DNA of 15,338 bases, taken from Actinomycetes bacterium (GTDB lineage Bacteria > Actinomycetota > Acidimicrobiia > Acidimicrobiales > JAMCPL01). The notes below the pieces were generated by a model, which saw only the letters and a list, made by a program, of their open reading frames with translations, did no database searches and had not been told where the DNA came from. Positions 1 through 5,824 of this stretch are shown piece after piece. The position numbers were made by a program, and so were the translations under genes. The stretch spans positions 1 through 15,338 of the forward strand of contig JAJZWK010000028.1 in NCBI GenBank assembly GCA_021846725.1. The letters are read 5' to 3'. The first letter of the stretch is position 1. Every line of letters starts with the position of its first letter.

Positions 1-731
1 CCTGGACCTGTATTCACATCCACCGGCGATATAGTCTCTGTACCATATGCCATTGCCGCAATAGCCTGCGCGCCACCTATACTGTACACTTCATCCACGC
101 CTGCAATAGCTGCGGCAGCCAACGTTTCCACTGCAGGAAATCCGTCTGCGGTTGGAGGAGTACATAGGACTATCTCCCTCACACCCGCGCTTCGTGCGGC
201 GGCTACACACATAAGGACACTCGAAGGATACCTAGCCTTACCTCCTGGAGAATAAATTCCGGCCCTACCCACTGCTCTACGCCATACACGAACCTCTATA
301 CCATTGTTCACATACATGTCACCTGCCATAGGCATACCGAGGCTAATATCATCTGGACGCATACCGGACAAAGACGGAGAGATTGACTCAGTCGACGCTT
401 CGTAATGATGATAATCGAATAGACGTTCATAAGCCAGATGGAGCGCCCGACTCAATTCCACCGGTAGCGACGCTAAAGCGGCTTTAATTTTTTCCTGAGG
501 CACCCTAAGATACTCAGGAACTATCCCGTCAAATTGCAATGAAAACTCCCGAAGAGCTGCATCGCCTCGCTGTCGCACTGTAGCTATGATGGAGGCCACG
601 TCCTTATAGAGATCGCTTGCTTCACCTGCGGCAGCATGTATCCCAGAAGATGTGCCGTAAGAAGCCAGCATTTTTGGAATGTCCACGGTATCTACAGCGG
701 ATAGATCTATGCGAGTAAGTAATGCTGCCAT
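1..731 (-). CDS. hisD: Histidinol dehydrogenase, N-terminal part (cut by window edge)
   Basis: HisD makes the last two oxidations of histidine synthesis, L-histidinol to L-histidine, using NAD+ and zinc in the cytosol. About 243 residues are visible out of a usual 430 or so; the C-terminal half lies beyond the left edge. Family motifs in order are GDAAL (residues 56-60), GRAGIYSPGGKARYPSSVLM (155-174), AAAIAGVDEVYSIGGAQAIA (206-225), AYGTE (228-232) and TGPG at the edge, which match the HisD core closely. Residues about 117-142 look like extra sequence compared with typical HisD. The start is the ATG at 731-729. It has no clear Shine-Dalgarno, but TAAGAT at 743-738 lies six bases before it, so a second, leaderless promoter is possible beside the strong one at 968-996. 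Family identity is very secure; regulation is inferred. Confidence 0.96.
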   Translation of the reverse strand, partial: MAALLTRIDLSAVDTVDIPKMLASYGTSSGIHAAAGEASDLYKDVASIIATVRQRGDAALREFSLQFDGIVPEYLRVPQEKIKAALASLPVELSRALHLAYERLFDYHHYEASTESISPSLSGMRPDDISLGMPMAGDMYVNNGIEVRVWRRAVGRAGIYSPGGKARYPSSVLMCVAAARSAGVREIVLCTPPTADGFPAVETLAAAAIAGVDEVYSIGGAQAIAAMAYGTETISPVDVNTGP

Positions 732-863
732 GAATCAATCTTAGCCTAAAGATAGGTAGCAACTAAAAAGGTGTTCGGTGACCTATGGATCGTACGGCAA
801 CCACAATATGGCACCGACAACAACCCTGATGTAAGCGCTTTCCATGAAAGTGACCAGACGCGG

Positions 864-960
864 GAAAGTGCCCCGAAGGGCACTTTCACCTAAGGCATCT
901 ACGGGCGGCGGTTCCCGTATGATGCCGATTATGGAACCCGGTGGCGGGGACCGGTTCCAT
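864..960 (-). promoter_or_regulatory. Three-hairpin leader RNA
   Basis: The first ~97 bases of the predicted transcript fold into three consecutive hairpins. H1 pairs 960-953 with 938-931 and 952-950 with 942-940, with one bulged G and loop CCCCGCC. H2 pairs 926-921 with 899-894 and 919-914 with 905-900, with one bulged A and loop AACCGCCG. H3 pairs 887-878 perfectly with 873-864 around a TTCG loop closed by C-G, the very stable UUCG tetraloop. No U-tract follows H3. From there to the hisD ATG, 863-732 holds a second copy of the H3 3' arm (855-846), a small CTTTC/GAAAG hairpin (850-838) and a TTTTT run (770-766), but no other gene. Possible roles are hisD attenuation or a separate small RNA with C-rich loops. 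Confidence 0.6.
886..960 (-). CDS. Candidate 24-residue leader peptide with clustered His codons upstream of hisD
   Basis: Reading the minus strand from the ATG at 960 gives 24 codons ending in TGA at 888-886. The middle reads Phe-His-Asn-Arg-His-His, three His codons within five, and the peptide ends in an Arg/Cys/Leu stretch. The ATG lies seven bases after a TATAAT box, the spacing expected of a leaderless mRNA, which is common in Actinobacteria. The next gene on this strand is hisD, 154 bases beyond the stop. A His-rich leader peptide before a histidine gene is the classic layout of ribosome-mediated attenuation. The CAT-CAT pair sits in the 5' arm of the second hairpin and the stop codon overlaps the base of the third. 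It could instead be chance within a structured RNA; translation is not shown. Confidence 0.45.
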   Translation of the reverse strand: MEPVPATGFHNRHHTGTAARRCLR

Positions 961-967
961 GTTTTAT

Positions 968-996
968 ATTATATCAGTTTAATGTGGCACTGTAAA
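968..996 (-). promoter_or_regulatory. Strong sigma-70-like promoter for the hisD leader
   Basis: On the minus strand TTTACA (996-991) and TATAAT (973-968) are separated by exactly 17 bases. This is the best promoter match I found in the window. The expected start is at about 960-962, i.e. at or within two bases of the leader ATG. Confidence 0.65.
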
Positions 997-1097
997 GCGG
1001 CTAAGTAAAGAAACTGACAAAAATTGACCGTTTAGTCGGTTCCCAAGGGACTCAGCAGAGATGGAATAAATTGGCGCATTCCGGCGTTTAATAAGTC

Positions 1098-1703
1098 ATG
1101 CAGGAACGATCCTTTTCCATTACCTATGATTATCTATGCCCATTTGCACGCAATGCCAACGAACACGTAGTAGCTGCACTCAAAGCTGGGACACCTTGGG
1201 ATGTACATTTCATCCCCTTTTCGCTCCATCAAGCTCACATCGATAATGGCGACCCAGATATATGGGACAATCCTGCCCGCTCAAACGACATTTTGGCACT
1301 GGAAACAGGATTGCTGATACGTGAGAAATATCCAGATCAATTCATAGACGCTCACATATCGCTCTTTGCCTCACGCCACGACAAGGGTGGAGACATCACC
1401 GACGAAAAGGTAATCCGCGATGCACTGATTGGCCTCGATATTGATATCGATGGGTTGATTCAAGCGGTAAGAGATGGGGACGGACATGAAATTTTAAAAA
1501 AGGAACATGAAGATGCCGTAGACAACTATGCTGTTTTCGGTGTTCCTACCTTTATCGTCGGAGACATAGCAGCATTTACAAGGATCATGACCAGACCCGG
1601 TAAGGATGTTCAAGTCTCTATCGACACAATAGAACGCGTCTTGAATATGTTGGCCAATCATCCTGAATTAAACGAGATAAAACAGACGAAAGTCCCATTC
1701 TGA
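1098..1703 (+). CDS. DsbA-fold (thioredoxin-like) family protein
   Basis: A 201-residue cytosolic-looking protein with no signal peptide. It has the DsbA-type layout: a first beta strand leading to Cys-Pro-Phe-Ala (residues 14-17) at the position of the redox CxxC motif, an inserted helical region, then the cis-proline loop GVPTFIVG (148-155) of thioredoxin folds. The second active-site cysteine is an alanine, so a classic dithiol reaction is not possible; a monothiol or thiol-conjugate role, or another substrate altogether, is more likely. It resembles proteins annotated only as 'DsbA family protein' in Actinobacteria. The substrate is unknown. No Shine-Dalgarno precedes the ATG, though TTTAAT ends five bases upstream (1087-1092), so the mRNA may be nearly leaderless. 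It stands alone: divergent from hisD and convergent with the yraN operon. Confidence 0.8.
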   Translation: MQERSFSITYDYLCPFARNANEHVVAALKAGTPWDVHFIPFSLHQAHIDNGDPDIWDNPARSNDILALETGLLIREKYPDQFIDAHISLFASRHDKGGDITDEKVIRDALIGLDIDIDGLIQAVRDGDGHEILKKEHEDAVDNYAVFGVPTFIVGDIAAFTRIMTRPGKDVQVSIDTIERVLNMLANHPELNEIKQTKVPF

Positions 1704-1766
1704 TACGAAGATCCGGTAATTCTAGACTTGGATTCCACCTTGTCGAGCGCTTTCATTTCTAAACAT

Positions 1767-1789
1767 ACGGTTTCACCATGAAATACCGT
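1767..1789 (+). terminator. Possible terminator hairpin after the DsbA-like gene
   Basis: ACGGTTTCA (1767-1775) pairs with TGAAA (1779-1783) and CCGT (1786-1789), with a two-base bulge and a CCA loop. There is no T-tract, so the terminator call is weak. The rest of 1704-1906 shows nothing else I can support. Confidence 0.25.
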
Positions 1790-1906
1790 GTGAACTTGCC
1801 TACCGCAATTCCTTGCTCCCTGGCATTTGCTCGCTGTTCATCCGTTGCTGATCGATATGATTAATTCCCTGATCTGGTCTGTCTTCAGACGCTTCCCTAT
1901 GGCCGA

Positions 1907-2010
1907 GAGTTTGGAGTATATACTTATCAAAATGCCCATGGCGTAAAGCCATGTGGCAAGAGAAGGGACGGGAGTTTGGGGTATATGCTTATCAACTTAT
2001 CAAAATGCCC
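1907..2010. repeat. Imperfect direct repeat at the 3' end of yraN
   Basis: Copy one (1907-1937) and copy two (1972-2010) share a unit that starts GAGTTTGG and ends CTTATCAAAATGCCC, at a 65-base period. They differ at two bases, and copy two has an extra 8-base internal duplication (CTTATCAA twice). Copy two includes the last codons and stop of yraN, so the 3' end of that gene has been duplicated downstream. Confidence 0.85.
1937..1953 (-). terminator. Hairpin downstream of the yraN operon
   Basis: CATGGC and GCCATG flank a five-base loop between the two repeat copies. Read on the minus strand it is followed by GGGCATTTTGA. It is placed where the operon transcript could end, but the stem is only six pairs. 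Confidence 0.3.
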
Positions 2011-2419
2011 CTTCGATGAGTCGAGTAGAAAGGCGACCATCTTCTCCAAGAACAACCGCAGCTACATCAAAACGGATCTCCCTGAAATGGATATCCAAGG
2101 AGTTGCCTGCACGATATACACTGAGCCATTCCCCTGCAAGCCTCCTGATCCTATCCTGCTTGGCTGGCACAACAGCTTCTTCCGGCATCCCATATATATC
2201 CTGAGTACGTGTCTTTACCTCGCAGAAAACTATAACGTCATCCCTGGAAGCAACAACGTCTATCTCGCCACGTACCCCACCCACACCACTGCGCCAGTTG
2301 GTGGAGAGGATATCGTAACCATTACGCTTGTATGTCAATATAGTTTGTCGCTCTCCAAGCCTCCCTAAGGACATCCTATGGAGCGCACTCCCCGACTTAT
2401 CATTGATATCTCCGCTCAT
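2000..2419 (-). CDS. yraN: YraN family (UPF0102) endonuclease-like protein
   Basis: A 139-residue protein of the UPF0102/YraN family, a restriction-endonuclease-like fold linked to DNA processing but with no firmly known job. The visible signature is GRLGE (residues 19-23), then GEIDVVA (51-57), then EVKTRTQD (67-74) with the Glu/Asp...Glu-x-Lys nuclease-core pattern (E52, D54, E67, K69), then PAKQDRIRRLA (86-96), RFDVAAV (116-122) and the C-terminal IEGAF. Length is slightly above the usual ~120. The ATG at 2419 is chosen because GGAGG lies at 2432-2428, eight bases upstream; M16 is where the conserved part begins. It overlaps the upstream reductase gene by ATGA (2419-2416), so translation is probably coupled. 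It is the last gene of the minus-strand operon. Confidence 0.9.
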   Translation of the reverse strand: MSGDINDKSGSALHRMSLGRLGERQTILTYKRNGYDILSTNWRSGVGGVRGEIDVVASRDDVIVFCEVKTRTQDIYGMPEEAVVPAKQDRIRRLAGEWLSVYRAGNSLDIHFREIRFDVAAVVLGEDGRLSTRLIEGAF

Positions 2420-3375
2420 GTAGCAGACCTCCGCTCATTAGGTACATTCGCCAATGCATCTTGTGTGCTCGTATCGACTACCCTAGTAGCAGACCTCCGC
2501 TCATTGAGTACATCTGCCAATGTATCTCTCAGATTGTATTGCGGCGTCCAGCCTGTTGCCATTTCTATCTTTTGAGGATCGCCTCTAAGCACTGGAACAT
2601 CTACTGGTCTCATAAGCGACGGATCCGGAACAAACTCTATCTCCGCTTGAGCAATCTCTGCCATCAATCCAGCCACCTGGGCCATAGAAACATCCTCCCC
2701 GGTACAGACATTGTATATTTCACCCGGCTTCCCGCTGTCGACAAGCATTCTGTATGCCCTTACTACATCCCTTACGTCAGTAAGATCTCTTCTGCTGGAT
2801 AGATTACCTACCACCACCGAAGATTCTCCAACTCTCAGCGCATCCAGAATCCTCCCCGCCAACGCAGGTATAAAAAACGATGATGGCTGGCCAGGTCCTG
2901 CATGATTGAATGGCCGGACCAAAATTACATCCATCCCGTAAGCCATATATGCCTGAAGACCAAGATATTCCACTGTCACTTTGCTCACAGCATATGGAGT
3001 CATTGGTCTTACTGCCGATGTTTCACTTAGAGGTAAGTCCTCCTCGTTTACTGCACCATATACTTCTGCAGAACTGGGTAATAAGATCCTCGGGGAATTG
3101 TTGCATAGACGGGCGGCTTCCAGGACGTTCAAAGCACCGATAGCATTCACTTCAATAGCGTCTCTCGGGTGTTCCCAGGAAAGCCCTACATGAGTAAAAC
3201 CGGCAAAGTGGTATATCACCTCTGGATCATAAGCAGTCAATTCACTGGCAAGAGAATCAAGGTCTCTTATATCTATTTCCCTACTCAATAAGTGGATATC
3301 GTCACCCTGGCTCTCCAGCAGCGACACCATCCAACTGCCGACAAAACCGTATCCACCAGTAATAAATGACCTCAC
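2416..3375 (-). CDS. rmd: NAD(P)-dependent sugar-nucleotide reductase/epimerase, Rmd-like
   Basis: An extended short-chain dehydrogenase of 319 residues. The N-terminal GGYGFVG (7-13) binds NAD(P). HFAGFTHVG (56-64), SSAEVYG (101-107) and Y128-AVS-K132 form the catalytic core. RPFNHAGPGQ (154-163) and RRDLTDVRDVVRAY (195-208) are typical of the GDP-mannose dehydratase / GDP-4-keto-6-deoxymannose reductase group. The best guess is reduction of GDP-4-keto-6-deoxy-D-mannose to GDP-D-rhamnose in the cytosol; a related 4-reductase or epimerase cannot be excluded, and no partner dehydratase (gmd) is in the window. The start is GTG at 3375, overlapping the glycosyltransferase stop by GTGA, with GGAG just upstream. 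The C-terminus beyond residue ~290 is an added duplication. Confidence 0.82.
   Translation of the reverse strand: MRSFITGGYGFVGSWMVSLLESQGDDIHLLSREIDIRDLDSLASELTAYDPEVIYHFAGFTHVGLSWEHPRDAIEVNAIGALNVLEAARLCNNSPRILLPSSAEVYGAVNEEDLPLSETSAVRPMTPYAVSKVTVEYLGLQAYMAYGMDVILVRPFNHAGPGQPSSFFIPALAGRILDALRVGESSVVVGNLSSRRDLTDVRDVVRAYRMLVDSGKPGEIYNVCTGEDVSMAQVAGLMAEIAQAEIEFVPDPSLMRPVDVPVLRGDPQKIEMATGWTPQYNLRDTLADVLNERRSATRVVDTSTQDALANVPNERRSAT
2421..2526. repeat. 66-bp in-frame tandem duplication at the C-terminus of the reductase gene
   Basis: Copies at 2421-2460 and 2487-2526 begin with the same TAGCAGACCTCCGCTCATT and differ at only a few bases afterwards. The 66-base period is 22 codons, so the frame is kept. 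The protein ends with two related segments, DTLADVLNERRSAT and DALANVPNERRSAT (11 of 14 identical). Each copy carries the GGAGG that serves as the yraN ribosome binding site. Confidence 0.9.
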
Positions 3376-4628
3376 CCTACTCCATCTCCATTGAGTCCGA
3401 GAGCCATTTTATACGCACTTACATGCTTCAATGCACTCTGTTCCCATGTCCATTCATGTGCCCTGGAAAGTCCTATCTTGATCCTGCTCATCCTCTGCTC
3501 GTTGTCATCAAGGGCGTCGCGAACAGTAGACGCGAGTGCCTTTGAAAAGAGGATTAGCTGCTGGGTATCACTAGTTCCACTCCCATTATTTGTGTAGCGT
3601 ATGCCCCTAACGCTCCTACCTTCGGTACCATGCAACGACCCACCTCTATCCTCCATCATCGTGTCTACGATCCAGGGAACCTCAGGAGCAAGCTCTACAG
3701 CCGGGACATTGGAGGTAGTGACCAGGGCAGTACCACATGCCATTGCTTCAAGAGCAGGAAGGCCAAAACCCTCCTCGAGTGCGGGATAGGCACATACTGC
3801 AGCCTGCCTAAGCAGTGGTGGCAACTTATCGTCCGGTACATAACCAAGCATATGAATCCTTGACGGGTCGACCGAACTATCTAGGGCATCGGTTACTGAG
3901 TTCATCGCCCAACCCTGCCGACCAGCAATCACCAGACGCAAATCAGGATCTTCATTGGCTAGAATGTTGAAAGCGTTAATCAGCATAGGCACTGATTTAC
4001 GGGGCTCCAACGTACCCAGAAACACTATATATGGACGCGATATACCAAAAGAGTCAAGCACAAGATCATCGTAGCCCACACTCGGCTCTGTATCGCTGAA
4101 CAGAGTTCTGTCTATACCATGATGTGCCACGACCACTGGGCACTTTGGCGTAAAATTATCCTTAAGGCTTATAGCCGTTCTTTCGCTGACACACACGATA
4201 GCGTTTGCCATGTGCACGGCTCTACGTATAGCCATACGAAAAAAGGGTACCTTGAATGGCTCATGCCACTGTGGGTTTTCAACAAAGGTAAGGTCGTGTA
4301 TCGTCACAACGACAGGCACCTCAGCATGAGTGGGCATTGTGTAATGAGGACCGTGATGTAGATCTACCCCCATTTTACCCAGCCTCCTCCCCAATAGGAG
4401 TTGTTCAACGGCCACTCTACCTACTCTGGAATCCGGAAATGATCTTCTGACCGAAGAATGAGGAACCGCATCCCTCCATCTCAAATAGTCGCCATTCCTG
4501 CACAATACCAGTAATTCAATATCATCTCTTCTGGACAAAGCGTTAGCAATACTGAACGCGTACCTACCAACTCCAGTAGGCTGAGGAGGAATTGCACCTG
4601 CATCAAATGAAACCATCAGCTTCCTCAT
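3372..4628 (-). CDS. GT4-family glycosyltransferase
   Basis: A retaining glycosyltransferase of the GT-B fold (family 4), 418 residues from the chosen start. Seen in order are PTGVGRYAF (residues 17-25), the acceptor-domain VVVTIHDLTF (106-115), IVFLGTLEPRKSV (201-213) that opens the nucleotide-sugar domain, LVIAGRQGW (232-240), and EEGFGLPALEAMACG (285-299) with the E-x7-E pair. It probably transfers a sugar from a GDP-sugar, perhaps that of the Rmd-like neighbour, to an unknown acceptor. The ATG at 4628 overlaps the upstream stop by ATGA and gives a normal N-terminus (MRKLMVSFDAG); another in-frame ATG at 4649 would add seven residues. A hairpin (ATGGAC, AAAA, GTCCAT; 4645-4630) ends one base before the start. 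Residues about 324-359 are an unusual Gly/Ser/Asn-rich insertion. Confidence 0.9.
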   Translation of the reverse strand: MRKLMVSFDAGAIPPQPTGVGRYAFSIANALSRRDDIELLVLCRNGDYLRWRDAVPHSSVRRSFPDSRVGRVAVEQLLLGRRLGKMGVDLHHGPHYTMPTHAEVPVVVTIHDLTFVENPQWHEPFKVPFFRMAIRRAVHMANAIVCVSERTAISLKDNFTPKCPVVVAHHGIDRTLFSDTEPSVGYDDLVLDSFGISRPYIVFLGTLEPRKSVPMLINAFNILANEDPDLRLVIAGRQGWAMNSVTDALDSSVDPSRIHMLGYVPDDKLPPLLRQAAVCAYPALEEGFGLPALEAMACGTALVTTSNVPAVELAPEVPWIVDTMMEDRGGSLHGTEGRSVRGIRYTNNGSGTSDTQQLILFSKALASTVRDALDDNEQRMSRIKIGLSRAHEWTWEQSALKHVSAYKMALGLNGDGVG

Positions 4629-5506
4629 AATGGACTTTTGTCCATCCAACCTATAAGTAACGCAACCACTCTTGGATCTGCATAGAGGTCATGACCGGCA
4701 CCTCCCAACAACCTAAGCGAATCAGCCTTAGCGGACGGACATGCTCCCACGACTCTACGGATATAATCAGGAGGGGTAATTTTATCCTCCAGGCCATGAA
4801 TGACCAGCAAAGGATCCAAAGCATTGACGAGTGAAACAGCCTGCAAGATAGTGTTTTCCGACACAATAGAGTCTCTCAGCTCCATCCCCACACATGCCAA
4901 ACCGGTCACACCTATGCTATCCACCTCTCCGTCCGAACTGCCCAATGATCCATTTGACAGAGCTATCATAACGGCAGTAGCCATAATGCCAAATCCACAC
5001 ACCCATATATCACGGCATCTTGAATATCCTGCCAGACTGTCGACCCAATTCGGAACAGCGTTGACACAAATACGTAACGCTGAGTTCGACGAAACCGTGA
5101 ACTCCTGGCGAGAAAGGTTACCAGGTAAACTTGCCCCAAGCGATTCTACGATCCATCCTGGTTCATGACCCAACGTAAAAGCCAGTGCATCAAGCGTAGA
5201 TATATCAGAATCTAATCCACACAGCAGTAATGCCCGCCGTGGAAGCGTGGACTCGTCTCCAAAAAAATGACCGAGGTGTCCAATGGAGCATGAATCGGCT
5301 TGTCCTTCGCTATGTGCATCATCCTGCTCAGGACTACTACTCTGCCCAGGGCCATTATCCTGCTCAGAGGTGTAATGCAAATAACTACCGGGGGAGTCTC
5401 CTGAAGGTGGCGTATCACTTGAACTACCATACAGCTCAGAATCCACCCAATTACCGGACAGCCCAGGATCCACCCAAGTGCTTATATCCCGTGCAAGAAC
5501 GTTCAT
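4625..5506 (-). CDS. Alpha/beta-hydrolase-like protein with disordered N-terminus and lost nucleophile
   Basis: A 293-residue protein that I recognise only in its second half. Residues 1-85 are rich in Ser, Gly, Asp, Pro and Gln and look disordered, with small repeats such as WVDPGL/WVDSEL. From residue 91 a hydrolase-like pattern follows: RALLLCGLDSD, then WVCGFGIMATAVMIAL (168-183), then LLVIHGLEDKITPPDYI (233-249) with the expected acid D241, and LGGAGHDLYADP (267-278) with the expected H272. At the nucleophile elbow, where GxSxG is expected, it reads G-F-G-I-M: the serine is a glycine. It is therefore probably not an active serine hydrolase. No signal peptide is seen. It overlaps both neighbours by ATGA. 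Its role beside the glycosyltransferase is unknown. Confidence 0.65.
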   Translation of the reverse strand: MNVLARDISTWVDPGLSGNWVDSELYGSSSDTPPSGDSPGSYLHYTSEQDNGPGQSSSPEQDDAHSEGQADSCSIGHLGHFFGDESTLPRRALLLCGLDSDISTLDALAFTLGHEPGWIVESLGASLPGNLSRQEFTVSSNSALRICVNAVPNWVDSLAGYSRCRDIWVCGFGIMATAVMIALSNGSLGSSDGEVDSIGVTGLACVGMELRDSIVSENTILQAVSLVNALDPLLVIHGLEDKITPPDYIRRVVGACPSAKADSLRLLGGAGHDLYADPRVVALLIGWMDKSPL

Positions 5507-5793
5507 AACGAGCTTCTACCAGATCTATACCGCCACCAAACCATCCAACGTCCTACCAAAGCACCGAAAGAGCGGCGAGACCGTTTATAGGCATGATCAT
5601 ACGGCATTACTACTGTAGGTAGGTGCGGAAGGTCGGATATGAGACCATATAATTCTTCGAGTGTCTGTGCATTTACAGCTCGCTCTATACGCAAAGTAAG
5701 CTCCTCATGGTCAAGCCTCCCTTCTACGAAATGGCGCTCCAGTAACTCGACGAACCACTGGCGTTCCTCATCGGATGCACGTGCCGGACTCAT
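5503..5793 (-). CDS. DUF1707 domain protein
   Basis: A 96-residue protein. Residues 4-57 match the DUF1707 (SHOCT-like) pattern seen widely in Actinobacteria: RASDEER, then V-LLERHFVEGRL, then EELTLRIERAVNAQTLEELYGLISDLP. The domain is a short helical module of unknown function, often found in front of membrane segments. Here it is followed by a basic, Arg/Trp-rich tail (residues ~68-96) with no clear membrane helix, which may bind lipid or nucleic acid; that is inference. The ATG at 5793 has AGG eight bases upstream. The stop overlaps the start of the hydrolase-like gene by ATGA, and the pduO-type gene ends 31 bases upstream. Confidence 0.85.
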   Translation of the reverse strand: MSPARASDEERQWFVELLERHFVEGRLDHEELTLRIERAVNAQTLEELYGLISDLPHLPTVVMPYDHAYKRSRRSFGALVGRWMVWWRYRSGRSSL

Positions 5794-5824
5794 CGCGGCG
5801 ACCTACTCGACACTACTGACCAGC

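Noticed and set aside
732..960. T-box riboswitch for hisD
   Set aside because: A T-box is known in a Corynebacterium hisD leader, so I looked for the AGGGTGGNACCGCG core; nothing comparable is present.
1976..2368. 130-codon plus-strand open frame
   Set aside because: It is antisense to yraN, whose motifs, ribosome site and coupling are convincing.
4630..4645. ATGGAC-AAAA-GTCCAT hairpin as a terminator between hydrolase-like and glycosyltransferase genes
   Set aside because: It is short, lacks a T-tract and lies in the last codons of the upstream gene next to a coupled ATGA start, so termination there is unlikely.
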